Origin: Flavobacteriales bacterium
GTDB lineage: Bacteria > Bacteroidota > Bacteroidia > Flavobacteriales_F > PHOS-HE28
Direction: 5' to 3'
DNA: 36,464 nucleotides
Assembly (NCBI GenBank): GCA_016718655.1
Contig: JADKCV010000043.1
Location: 1-36,464 of the forward strand
Below the pieces are notes generated by a model that did no database searches, was not told the origin of the DNA, and saw only the letters and a list, made by a program, of their open reading frames with translations. Both the position numbers and the translations under genes were made by a program. This document shows, one piece after another, positions 8,578 to 15,841 of the stretch. The first letter of the stretch is position 1. Every line of letters begins with the position of its first letter.

Positions 8578-9866
8578 CCGAACTGCTGCTGAAACAGGTG
8601 AAGGTGATGGACCCGGGTGGGCCACATCACGATGCCATCCTCGATATACGTGTTCGGGATGGCGTGGTGACCGAACTTGGTGAACGCCTGATGAAGGGCG
8701 CAGCACGCGAGGTATCGCGCGAAGGATTGCACCTCAGTCCTGGCTGGGTGGACCTGCGCGCGCACTTTCGAGAGCCAGGGGAGGAATGGAAGCAAGGTAT
8801 CCTCAATGGGCTTGATGCAGCAGCGCGTGGTGGCTTCACCGCTGTTGCCGTCCTACCTTCCACCACCCCTACCATCGACGGCCGGGCCGGGATCGACCAC
8901 CTGCTCCATCGTTCGTTCGGGCATGCTGTCAAATTGCTGCCACTTGGCGGCCTGACCAAGGGTTTGAAAGGCGAACAGTTGGCTGAGCTCCATGATCAGC
9001 GCCTGGCCGGTGCGGTAGGTTTCACCGATGACCTGCATGCCATCCGGAACACCCGTCTGATGCTCCTGGCGCTGCAATACAGCCAAGGATTGCCCGGGGA
9101 GGCGCCTCCTATCATGGTCCAGCCCTCGGACCCCTACTTGACCGCTGGCAGCCAAATGCACGAAGGAGCCATGAGCACTCGCTTGGGCCTGAAGGGAGCT
9201 CCGGCGTTGGCCGAACAGGTGTTACTCCAGCGTGATATTGCGCTTCTCGCCTACGCTGGAGGCCATCTGCACGTAGTCACCGTATCCACAGCAGAGGGTG
9301 TAGCACTAGTGCGGGATGCGAAGGCACGTGGTCTGAAGGTCACAGCCAGCGTGGCCGCACACCACTTGTTGTTGGACGATGGTTGTTTGCGCGGCTTCGA
9401 GACCTGTTACAAAGTGTGGCCCCCGCTGCGCGACCCCGGCCATATCGAGGCGTTACGCGAAGGTGTCAAGGATGGCACCATCGACGCCATTGTGAGCGAC
9501 CACCGCCCTGAGGATCGCGAGCACAAGGTCCTGGAATATGGTCAAGCGGCTTTCGGGATCATCGGTCTCGAGACCTCCTTTGCCGTGGCTAACACGGCTC
9601 TTAAAGGACGGATGAGCTTACGCCGGACCATTGAGCGCTATACCCATGGCCCGCGCCAAGTGCTTGGGCTTCCCGAGGTCCATGTGACCGAAGGAATGTC
9701 GGCCGACCTCAGCCTATTCGACCCCGAGGAGAACTGGACCTGTGAAGCGACCGATCTCGTAAGCAGGTCGCACAATACACCCTTCCTAGGTCAACGCTTC
9801 ACGGGCAGGGCCTTGGGGATCGTTGCCCGAGGCCAAGTGGTGCTGCATCCTGTACTGAGCAGATGA
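8574..9866 (+). CDS. Dihydroorotase homologue, degenerate metal site
   Basis: A 430-residue amidohydrolase of the class I dihydroorotase family (pyrimidine synthesis, carbamoyl-aspartate to dihydroorotate). ATG 8574 overlaps the upstream stop as ATGA. Family landmarks: SPGWVDLRAHFREPG (55-69), GGFTAVAVLPSTTPT (86-100), GAVGFTDD (146-153), QMHEGAMST (194-202), HLHVVTVST (231-239), SVAAHHLLL (259-267), DAIVSDHRPED (304-314). The metal-binding HxH after VD is RxH here (R62, H64), and the usual HAED-like segment is QPSD (183-186), while FTDD, HLH, AHH and SDH remain. Such degenerate homologues can act as inactive partners of aspartate transcarbamoylase; activity is doubtful. Cotranscription with the BatA-like gene is likely. 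Confidence 0.8.
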   Translation: MTELLLKQVKVMDPGGPHHDAILDIRVRDGVVTELGERLMKGAAREVSREGLHLSPGWVDLRAHFREPGEEWKQGILNGLDAAARGGFTAVAVLPSTTPTIDGRAGIDHLLHRSFGHAVKLLPLGGLTKGLKGEQLAELHDQRLAGAVGFTDDLHAIRNTRLMLLALQYSQGLPGEAPPIMVQPSDPYLTAGSQMHEGAMSTRLGLKGAPALAEQVLLQRDIALLAYAGGHLHVVTVSTAEGVALVRDAKARGLKVTASVAAHHLLLDDGCLRGFETCYKVWPPLRDPGHIEALREGVKDGTIDAIVSDHRPEDREHKVLEYGQAAFGIIGLETSFAVANTALKGRMSLRRTIERYTHGPRQVLGLPEVHVTEGMSADLSLFDPEENWTCEATDLVSRSHNTPFLGQRFTGRALGIVARGQVVLHPVLSR

Positions 9867-9881
9867 GAACCTGAGACCGGA

Positions 9882-10484
9882 TCATCGGCACAGAGCAAGC
9901 AACTCCCGTTGCACGGCTTCACAGCCATCCTTGAAGTACCACGTGTGCAAGGCCTCCTTCATGGCCTCCACATCGCGCTCCTCGATGGGAACGGTCCGAT
10001 AGGTGTCCACGAGTTCCTGTGCGGCCGCAGGTCGTGGTCCCCAGGTGAACCGTTCGTTTCCGGACAGTTCGTCCAATGCGATCAGCTTGGGTATGCTTCG
10101 ACCGCCTTGGGTGAGGTGGTGGTCCATGAGCGCCGGATGCTCATCGCGGAATACGAAGCGCAGGGAGAGTCCTGGAGTGCGGCGGGCGAGCTCCACCATC
10201 GCCGGGCAACACTGGGCTGCATCACCGCACCAATATTCCGTGAGCACCAGCCAGCGTTGTGGTGCGACCAAGGGTAAACCGTTCTCCAATTCGGGCAGCA
10301 CGTTCAGTTGTTTCATCCACCTCCGAGAGCGCGACAAGTTCAACTTGGTGTACGCCACCATGGCCTCGGACCTGTCCGGACCGGACGTGCTCCGTTCAGC
10401 AACGATCCGTTCAAAGCCGGTCATGTAGGTCTCCCAATCCAAGGAGCCCTCCCATGCGGACCGGAATGCTTCCAGGGGACTCAT
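9882..10484 (-). CDS. Thioredoxin-family protein
   Basis: A 200-residue cytoplasmic protein with a thioredoxin-like fold of the Thioredoxin_9 kind. After an N-terminal helical region (residues 1-75, with MVAYTKLNLSRSRRW) comes the strand WLVLTEYWCGDAAQCCPAM (about 78-97), which carries WCGDAAQCC in the place of the active-site CxxC, followed by SLRFVFRDEHP, then IPKLIALD with the cis-proline expected in this fold. The distance between the first Cys and the following CC differs from classical CGPC, so the redox chemistry is uncertain. Its ATG shares four bases with the stop of the upstream lipoprotein gene (TCAT on the plus strand at 10481), and def lies just before that, so the three genes form one minus-strand unit. 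Confidence 0.75.
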   Translation of the reverse strand: MSPLEAFRSAWEGSLDWETYMTGFERIVAERSTSGPDRSEAMVAYTKLNLSRSRRWMKQLNVLPELENGLPLVAPQRWLVLTEYWCGDAAQCCPAMVELARRTPGLSLRFVFRDEHPALMDHHLTQGGRSIPKLIALDELSGNERFTWGPRPAAAQELVDTYRTVPIEERDVEAMKEALHTWYFKDGCEAVQRELLALCR

Positions 10485-11044
10485 TGGCCAGCAGTGGCCG
10501 AGGTATCACCTTCCATGGCCTTGAACCGTGCGATCAGTTCCTCATCTGTGAAGTTGAGGTTGGCGATAGCCAATCGAGCCTGCTCAGCGAACGGGTGTTC
10601 CGGGAAATTATTGATCACATAGGTGTATGCGGTCTGAGCTTCCCCTTTCTTCCCCAGGTCCGAATCGATCACGAACGCCTTGAGGTAATACGTATCGGGA
10701 AGTTTCTTCCACCCTGGATAATCCCGAACGATACGGTCGTACAGGAAGATGCTCTGCTGGGGATCCTTCATGGAGCGGGCCACACCCGCAGCGCGGAAAA
10801 GGTACTCCGGTGCCAAGCTATCCAGCGGCAATGCGGTCGCGTAAGCCTTGTACACATCCAATAGGGCTTGAGCGTTCCGTTGTTCGAAGATGCTGGAATT
10901 GAACAAGGAGTCCTCCATGCCTTGGATCCGGGACCGCATCTCCATGGCCTTTGCCCCCTTTTCATCCAAAGGAGCGGGACTGTTGCAGGAAAGGGCGAAA
11001 GCCCCGATCATCAGTGCAATGTAACCGGTGTGCTTCATGATCAT
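10481..11044 (-). CDS. Lipoprotein with tetratricopeptide-like repeats
   Basis: A protein of about 188 residues. The start at 11044 (MIMKHTGY) overlaps the stop of def as ATGA; 11038 (MKHTGY) is the alternative. The signal sequence ends in the lipobox ALSC, so it is predicted to be a lipoprotein of the envelope. The mature part is helical, with TPR-like helices: LLDVYKAYATALPLDSLAPE, YLFRAAGVARSM, SIFLYDRIVRDYPG, and AQTAYTYVINNFPEHPFAEQ followed by ARLAIANL. Proteins of this type often act as scaffolds, but nothing indicates a specific partner. It lies between def and a thioredoxin-like gene with overlapping ends on both sides. Confidence 0.7.
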   Translation of the reverse strand: MIMKHTGYIALMIGAFALSCNSPAPLDEKGAKAMEMRSRIQGMEDSLFNSSIFEQRNAQALLDVYKAYATALPLDSLAPEYLFRAAGVARSMKDPQQSIFLYDRIVRDYPGWKKLPDTYYLKAFVIDSDLGKKGEAQTAYTYVINNFPEHPFAEQARLAIANLNFTDEELIARFKAMEGDTSATAGQ

Positions 11045-11622
11045 TTCGTCAGGGGGAAACGCATCTTGTACTTGGCATCGCACTGTCCACGTCCGATGTC
11101 GCGCAACTTTCCCTGTAAGAGTCGTTTGCGCAAGGGCTTCAGGTGGTCGGTGAATAGGATACCGTCCAAATGATCATGTTCGTGTTGGATCACACGTGCA
11201 GCGAACCCGTCGAAGGACGCTTCGTGCTCCTTGAATTTCTCGTCCTGATACTGCAGTACGATCTTCGAGGCCCGGTAGACCTCCTCACGAATGCCTGGGA
11301 TACTGAGGCAGCCCTCCTCGAAGCCCCACTCCTCACCTTCCTCCTCCACGATGTAGGGGTTGATGAAGACCTTCTTGAAATCCTTCAGATGGGCCTCGTC
11401 CGTGGGCTCACCGTCCTCATCCTCGGCAAAGGGGGAGGCATCCACGATGAATAGACGGATGCTCTGCCCGATCTGTGGAGCGGCCAATCCCACCCCATTC
11501 GCGGCATACATGGTCTCGAACATGTCGGCGATCAGTTGCTTCAAGCCCGGGTGGCCCGGTTCGATGTCCTTTGCGACCTTCTTCAGGACCGCGTCGCCAT
11601 AGGCACGGATGGGGAGTATCAT
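11041..11622 (-). CDS. def: Peptide deformylase
   Basis: Removes the N-terminal formyl group from nascent proteins; a metal-dependent cytoplasmic hydrolase. All three family motifs are present in the 193-residue product: GVGLAAPQ (43-50), EGCLS (103-107, metal-binding Cys) and HEHDH (147-151, two metal ligands and the catalytic Glu). A family-typical insertion rich in acidic residues (AEDEDGEPTDE, about 66-76) and a C-terminal helix extension are also present. I chose ATG 11622 (MILPIRAYGD) since the reading frame upstream of it has no family similarity and a good promoter element, TACCTTTG, ends 15 nt before it. It heads a three-gene unit with a TPR lipoprotein and a thioredoxin-like protein. 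Confidence 0.95.
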   Translation of the reverse strand: MILPIRAYGDAVLKKVAKDIEPGHPGLKQLIADMFETMYAANGVGLAAPQIGQSIRLFIVDASPFAEDEDGEPTDEAHLKDFKKVFINPYIVEEEGEEWGFEEGCLSIPGIREEVYRASKIVLQYQDEKFKEHEASFDGFAARVIQHEHDHLDGILFTDHLKPLRKRLLQGKLRDIGRGQCDAKYKMRFPLTK

Positions 11623-11637
11623 GGGACGAATAGGGTG

Positions 11638-11645
11638 CAAAGGTA
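11638..11645 (-). promoter_or_regulatory. -7 promoter element TACCTTTG for def
   Basis: On the minus strand the sequence reads TACCTTTG, a perfect match to TAnnTTTG, ending 15 nt before the def ATG at 11622. It implies a very short leader. Confidence 0.6.
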
Positions 11646-11668
11646 GCGGCGATGGGGCGAACAGGGCT

Positions 11669-12079
11669 TCAGCGCCCCTCCATCCACCCCTGCAGGATGA
11701 TGGTGGCACTGATCCGGTCGATCGCGCCTTTGTCACGTCGGGCCATCCGTCCTTTTCCACTGGTGAGCATCACGTGCTGGGCCATTTTGCTGGTGAAGCG
11801 CTCATCCACGGTCTCCACCCACTTACCCGGGAAAGCCTTCCGCAAGTGTCCAATGAACCCGACCACATGTTGCGTGGCATCAGTGGCCGTACCGTCAAGG
11901 TTCGTGGGCATACCCACCACGAATCCATCCACCTGTTCGCGGGCCAAATAGGCTTTCAAGTACGCGAAGAGTTCATGCGTCGGTACGGTGTCCAAGGCCG
12001 TGGCGATGATGCGCAGGCTATCCGTAACGGCCAATCCGGTCCGTTTCAACCCATAGTCGATGGCGATCACGCGAGGCAT
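11669..12079 (-). CDS. ruvX: RuvX/YqgF family nuclease
   Basis: A 136-residue RNase H-fold protein; in other bacteria YqgF is implicated in maturation of the 16S rRNA 5' end and was earlier proposed to be a Holliday-junction resolvase. The first catalytic Asp is in the start strand VIAIDYGLKRTGLAV (4-18); the Glu-containing strand is VETVDERFTS; the third acidic residue lies in the C-terminal segment RRDKGAIDRISATIILQ. The substrate-side motif VVGMPTNLDGT is also present. ATG 12079 (MPRVIAID) begins right before the first strand as in the family; an in-frame ATG further upstream at 12112 would add an uncharacteristic tail. It is divergent from dapD. The gap to def holds the def promoter. Confidence 0.9.
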   Translation of the reverse strand: MPRVIAIDYGLKRTGLAVTDSLRIIATALDTVPTHELFAYLKAYLAREQVDGFVVGMPTNLDGTATDATQHVVGFIGHLRKAFPGKWVETVDERFTSKMAQHVMLTSGKGRMARRDKGAIDRISATIILQGWMEGR

Positions 12080-12109
12080 GCTGGGTGCGAATGTCCGGAG
12101 AATGGCCCG

Positions 12110-12117
12110 CATCTTTG
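12110..12117 (+). promoter_or_regulatory. Candidate -7 element CATCTTTG for dapD
   Basis: A 7-of-8 match to TAnnTTTG, 35 nt before the dapD ATG at 12153, in the divergent ruvX-dapD gap. Confidence 0.45.
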
Positions 12118-12152
12118 CATGTCACCGCACCACAGGGTCGGTGTCCGACCAG

Positions 12153-12959
12153 ATGCATGAATTGATCGAAAAAGCGTGGAAGGATCGGTCCATGCTGCGG
12201 GACGAGGAGGTGGTCCTGGCGATAGAGGGTGTTATCGAACGATTGGATCGTGGCCAATTGCGAGTAGCAGAGCCGGACGGCGATGGATGGAAGGTGAACG
12301 AATGGGTGAAGAAGGCCGTCCTCATGTACTTCCCGATCAAACAGATGCACACCTTCGAGGTGGGTCCATTGGAATTCCATGACAAGATCCCATTGAAGCG
12401 CAACTATGCCCAGTTGGGGGTCAGGGTGGTTCCCCACGCGATCGCTCGGCACGGCAGTTACCTGGCACCGGGTGTGATCCTGATGCCCAGCTACGTGAAT
12501 ATCGGCGCCTATGTGGACGAGGGCACCATGGTGGATACCTGGGCCACAGTGGGCAGCTGTGCCCAGATCGGCAAACATGTCCATTTGAGTGGGGGCGTAG
12601 GGATAGGTGGCGTTCTGGAGCCCGTTCAGGCCGCTCCTGTGATCATCGAGGATGGCTGCTTCATCGGTTCGCGTGCGATCGTGGTGGAGGGCGTACGCGT
12701 AGGATCCGAGGCGGTGCTGGGTGCGAACGTGGTGCTTACCGCTAGCACGCGGATCATCGACGTGACCGGAACTGGACCGCGTGAAATGAAAGGCTATGTA
12801 CCGCCCCGCTCGGTAGTGATCCCAGGAACCACGCAAAAGCGGTTCCCAGCGGGCGACTTCGGCGTTCCCTGCGCGCTCATCATCGGCCAACGCAAGGACA
12901 GCACCGACAAGAAGACCTCGCTGAACGACGCACTGCGCGAGCACAGCGTGGCGGTCTAA
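12153..12959 (+). CDS. dapD: 2,3,4,5-tetrahydropyridine-2,6-dicarboxylate N-succinyltransferase
   Basis: Succinylates tetrahydrodipicolinate in the diaminopimelate/lysine pathway, feeding peptidoglycan synthesis; cytoplasmic trimer. The 268-residue product has the helical N-terminal domain (MHELIEKAWKDRSML), the WVKKAVLMYF segment, and a left-handed beta-helix built of hexapeptide repeats: GVILMPSYVNIGAYVDEG, TMVDTWATVGSCAQIG, HVHLSGGVGIGGVLEP, VIIEDGCFIGSRAIVVEGV. The C-terminal GYVPPRSVVIPGT and ALIIGQRKDSTDKKTSLNDA match DapD. ATG 12153 is favoured over upstream in-frame starts, which lie before the promoter element and show no family similarity. Length is normal. The gene is followed after 4 nt by a CNNM/CorC gene. 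Confidence 0.95.
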   Translation: MHELIEKAWKDRSMLRDEEVVLAIEGVIERLDRGQLRVAEPDGDGWKVNEWVKKAVLMYFPIKQMHTFEVGPLEFHDKIPLKRNYAQLGVRVVPHAIARHGSYLAPGVILMPSYVNIGAYVDEGTMVDTWATVGSCAQIGKHVHLSGGVGIGGVLEPVQAAPVIIEDGCFIGSRAIVVEGVRVGSEAVLGANVVLTASTRIIDVTGTGPREMKGYVPPRSVVIPGTTQKRFPAGDFGVPCALIIGQRKDSTDKKTSLNDALREHSVAV

Positions 12960-12963
12960 CGCC

Positions 12964-14244
12964 ATGGAGGTCCTCATCATCTTCCTGCTCACCCTGCTGA
13001 ACGGCTTCTTCTCGTTGAGCGAGATCGCACTGGTCTCCGTCAAGCGTACCCGCATCCAGACGCTAGCGGATCGCGGCAACCGCAACGCGCGCACCGTGCT
13101 GAAGCTCTTGGACGACCCGGAGGCGTTCCTCAGTTCCGTGCAGGTCGGCATCACCCTCATCGGTATCATCTCTGGTGCCTACGGCGGCGCAGCACTCACG
13201 GACGACATGGAGCTCTTCCTATCGCGCTGGCCTTCACTGATACCCTATACGCACACCATCGCGCTGGCCCTTGTGATCGGAAGCATCACCTACTTCACCA
13301 TCGTGGTAGGCGAACTTGTACCCAAGACCATCGCACTCAGCAACCCCGAAGGCATCGCCCTCACCAGTGGTCCCATCATCCGGGTGTTCTCCTTGGTCAC
13401 GTACCCCATCGTCAAATTGCTATCGGTGTCCACATCGTTGATCATGAAACTGCTACCTGTGAAGGAGAGCCAGGGCGATCGACTGAGCGAGGAGGAGCTG
13501 CGCGCCATGATCCGCACAGCGAATACCCAAGGCTTGCTGGATATGCAGGAGACCGAAGCACACCAGAACCTCTTCCGCTTCAGTGAACAGGTGGCTCGCA
13601 CCTTGATGACGCACCGGAGCGAGGTGGAGTGGGTGGATAGTACACGCCCCGTGTCGGAGCTCATCGCGCAGGTGAAGGACAGTACCCGTTCAAAATTCCC
13701 CGTGTGCCGCGGGAGCGTGGATGAGATCGAAGGAACGTTGAACATCCGTGATCTGCTGGAAAAGCTCTCCATGCCGGATTTCAACCTATCCATGGTGGTT
13801 CGGCAACCGGTGATCATCCCGGAGAACACCTCGGCCTACAACATCCTGAAGCTCTTCAAGAAGAATAAGCAATACATCGCCCTTGTGGTCGATGAACACG
13901 GCCAGTTCGAAGGTGTGTTGACCTTGCACGACCTCACCGAGGCCATCGTGGGCGACCTGCCTGATGAGGATGATGCGGAGGAACAGGAGATCGTGCTACG
14001 TGCCGATGGCTCTTGGTTGGTGGGCGGTCAGGTGTTGATCGGGGACCTGAACCAGCGCATTGGCGTGGACATCATCGACGAGCGCGAGACCACCTACGCC
14101 ACGGTGGCCGGGTACTTCCTGGGCCGCTTCGAACACATCCCCAAACCCGGAGAACGCTTGGTGGATGAGCGTTTCCATGGTGAGGTCGTCGATATGGACG
14201 GGCACCGGATCGACAAGGTCTTGATCACCTTGAAAGAGGAATGA
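12964..14244 (+). CDS. CNNM/CorC-type transporter (hemolysin family)
   Basis: A 426-residue inner-membrane protein of the CNNM/CorC (HlyC) family, generally linked to Mg2+ or Co2+ export or ion balance. Domains in order: CNNM (DUF21) transmembrane domain about 1-165, with TM1 VLIIFLLTLLNGFFSLSEIA, the conserved helix pair around QVGITLIGIISGAYGG (60-75) and GELVPKT (116-122); two CBS domains about 205-325 (MTHRSEVEWVD..., VDEHGQFEGVLTLHDL); and a C-terminal CorC/HlyC domain about 340-420 (GSWLVGGQVLIGDLN, TVAGYFLG, VVDMDGHRIDKVLI). All elements are complete. It starts 4 nt after dapD and its stop overlaps the GT9 gene as ATGA, so the three are likely cotranscribed. The ion is not deducible. 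Confidence 0.9.
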   Translation: MEVLIIFLLTLLNGFFSLSEIALVSVKRTRIQTLADRGNRNARTVLKLLDDPEAFLSSVQVGITLIGIISGAYGGAALTDDMELFLSRWPSLIPYTHTIALALVIGSITYFTIVVGELVPKTIALSNPEGIALTSGPIIRVFSLVTYPIVKLLSVSTSLIMKLLPVKESQGDRLSEEELRAMIRTANTQGLLDMQETEAHQNLFRFSEQVARTLMTHRSEVEWVDSTRPVSELIAQVKDSTRSKFPVCRGSVDEIEGTLNIRDLLEKLSMPDFNLSMVVRQPVIIPENTSAYNILKLFKKNKQYIALVVDEHGQFEGVLTLHDLTEAIVGDLPDEDDAEEQEIVLRADGSWLVGGQVLIGDLNQRIGVDIIDERETTYATVAGYFLGRFEHIPKPGERLVDERFHGEVVDMDGHRIDKVLITLKEE

Positions 14245-15251
14245 AACGCATCCTCATCATCCAGACCGCCTTTTTGGGCGATGCCGTGCTGGTGACGAGC
14301 ATCGTGGAGAAACTACATTCCTGGTACCCCGATGCGCGCATCGATCTAGTGGTACGCAAGGGGAATCAAGGCTTGTTCGATGGACACCCGTTCCTGAGGA
14401 AGGTGTTCGTGTGGGACAAACGCACGTCCAAGACCAAGAACCTCTTCACCCTGATCCACGAGATCCGGGGGACCATGTACGACCACGTCATCAACTGCCA
14501 ACGCTTCTTCAGCACCGGGTTGATGACCGTGCTTGCACGTGGTAAGGAGAAGATCGGCTACGACAAGAACCCGCTAAGTGCGTTGTTCAGCCGGACCGTG
14601 AAGCACGTCATCACTGATCCATCGGCCCCGCACAAGGCCACCGTTCACGAGGTGGACAGGTTGAACGACCTCATCGCGCACCTCACTGATGGTCAGCGTC
14701 CGATGCCTCGGCTCCACCCCACGGTGGAAGACCGCGCGAAGGTGAAGGATCTGCTCGATCAGGATCCGCATCGATGGAGCTCCTTCGTTTGCCTAGCACC
14801 CGCTTCGGTCTGGTACACCAAGCAGTGGCCGGAAGCGAAGTGGGTCGAACTGATCAACACGCTGCCATCGGACATGGGTGTGTTCCTCATCGGAGCACCG
14901 AGCGACTCGTCCATGGTTCAACGCATCATCGCAGCAAGCGGCCGGGGCAAGGACCTCACACGCGACCTGCGCCCACTTGAAAGTGCGGCCCTGATGGAAG
15001 GTGCCCGGATGAACTACGTGAACGATAGCGCGCCCCTTCACATCGCAAGTGCCATGAACGCTCCGGTCACCGTGATCTTTTGCAGCACCGTACCTGCTTT
15101 CGGTTTCGGTCCGTTGAGGGAGAACGGCCGTGTTGTGGAGACGGTGGAAGTGCTGGACTGCCGACCATGTGGTCTTCATGGCCACCGGGCTTGTCCAAAG
15201 GGACATTTCCGTTGCGCGATAGGCATCGCGGCCGATCGTGTTCGCCATTGA
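14241..15251 (+). CDS. Glycosyltransferase family 9 (heptosyltransferase-like)
   Basis: A 336-residue cytoplasmic or membrane-associated GT-B enzyme, probably adding a sugar to the lipopolysaccharide core or a related surface glycan. The N-terminal motif is RILIIQTAFLGDAVLVTSI (3-21), typical of ADP-heptose:LPS heptosyltransferases. The donor-site region contains LAPASVWYTKQWPEAKW (about 192-208) and the C-terminal half MNYVNDSAPLHIASAMNAP (about 255-273), where NDSxxxHxA is the family signature. A Cys-rich tail (DCRPCGLHGHRACPKGHFRC) is also seen in many GT9 members. The ATG overlaps the upstream stop (ATGA). The specific donor sugar cannot be told from sequence, and no other LPS genes are next to it. 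Confidence 0.9.
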   Translation: MKRILIIQTAFLGDAVLVTSIVEKLHSWYPDARIDLVVRKGNQGLFDGHPFLRKVFVWDKRTSKTKNLFTLIHEIRGTMYDHVINCQRFFSTGLMTVLARGKEKIGYDKNPLSALFSRTVKHVITDPSAPHKATVHEVDRLNDLIAHLTDGQRPMPRLHPTVEDRAKVKDLLDQDPHRWSSFVCLAPASVWYTKQWPEAKWVELINTLPSDMGVFLIGAPSDSSMVQRIIAASGRGKDLTRDLRPLESAALMEGARMNYVNDSAPLHIASAMNAPVTVIFCSTVPAFGFGPLRENGRVVETVEVLDCRPCGLHGHRACPKGHFRCAIGIAADRVRH

Positions 15252-15270
15252 GCGACCCACGGCGCACCCC

Positions 15271-15708
15271 TTATCTCTCCAACCGCCATTCCGCCCAACT
15301 GGTAGCGGTCTCCTGAAGTCGCACCTCGGCCAGAGTGACGTTCAATGGCATCAAGGATTCAAGTCTTCGCACCACGTCCAACAGCAGGTTCTCACATGTG
15401 GGTTGCCATGGTACGAAGCGCGTTCGGCCGAAGAGGGACTTGTCCGGATCGACCAAGGTGCGGTCCTTCTCATGCAACACAAGGGTGTGGTCGTATTGGT
15501 CGATGACCGCACGTTTCACCAGGGACTTGAGCTCAGCGAAGTCCATCAGCATACCATCCTTGGGTTCGTCGGGCGCATCGAGCGGCACACCGCGTAAAGT
15601 GACATCAAGAACGTATGAATGCCCGTGGATGTGGGCACATTGGCCGTCATGGCAGCGCAGGGCGTGCGCCATTTCAAAAGTGCATCGTTTGGTGGCCCGG
15701 ATGATCAT
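15271..15708 (-). CDS. queD: 6-carboxytetrahydropterin synthase-like protein (QueD/PTPS family)
   Basis: Converts dihydroneopterin triphosphate to 6-carboxytetrahydropterin, the second step towards queuosine/preQ0, or acts in related pterin chemistry. The 145-residue product has the zinc-binding His of FEMAHAL (H15) and the pair in CAHIHGHSY (H28 and H30), with the catalytic Cys at C24, then DFAELKSLVKRAVIDQYDHTLVL with the conserved Asp-His, and PTCENLLLDVVRRL, which contains the conserved Glu region (PTxEN). ATG 15708 (MIIRATKRCTFEMAHAL) fits the family start; the longer open frame upstream is not similar. It is convergent with the GT9 gene (19 nt gap). A weak -7-like CACTTTCG lies at 15736-15743 on the minus strand. 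Confidence 0.88.
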   Translation of the reverse strand: MIIRATKRCTFEMAHALRCHDGQCAHIHGHSYVLDVTLRGVPLDAPDEPKDGMLMDFAELKSLVKRAVIDQYDHTLVLHEKDRTLVDPDKSLFGRTRFVPWQPTCENLLLDVVRRLESLMPLNVTLAEVRLQETATSWAEWRLER

Positions 15709-15818
15709 GGTCGGTCGTGTTCGGTCGGTTGGCCACGAAAGTGATGGCCCTTGCGTCCCAGCGAACTGACCGTGGTCACTTGGTGGGATGGTTGGAGGCA
15801 CCCTGATGGTCCGCGGCC

Positions 15819-15826
15819 TACTTTTG
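15819..15826 (+). promoter_or_regulatory. -7 promoter element TACTTTTG for the CCA gene
   Basis: Perfect TAnnTTTG match, 15 nt before the ATG at 15842. A TTG at 15792-15794 lies 24 nt upstream of it and could be the -33 element. Confidence 0.6.
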
Positions 15827-15841
15827 CCGGCCTTAACGGCC

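Noticed and set aside
12018..13169. 383-codon open frame on the minus strand across dapD
   Set aside because: Antisense to dapD and the CNNM gene start, with no recognisable motif.
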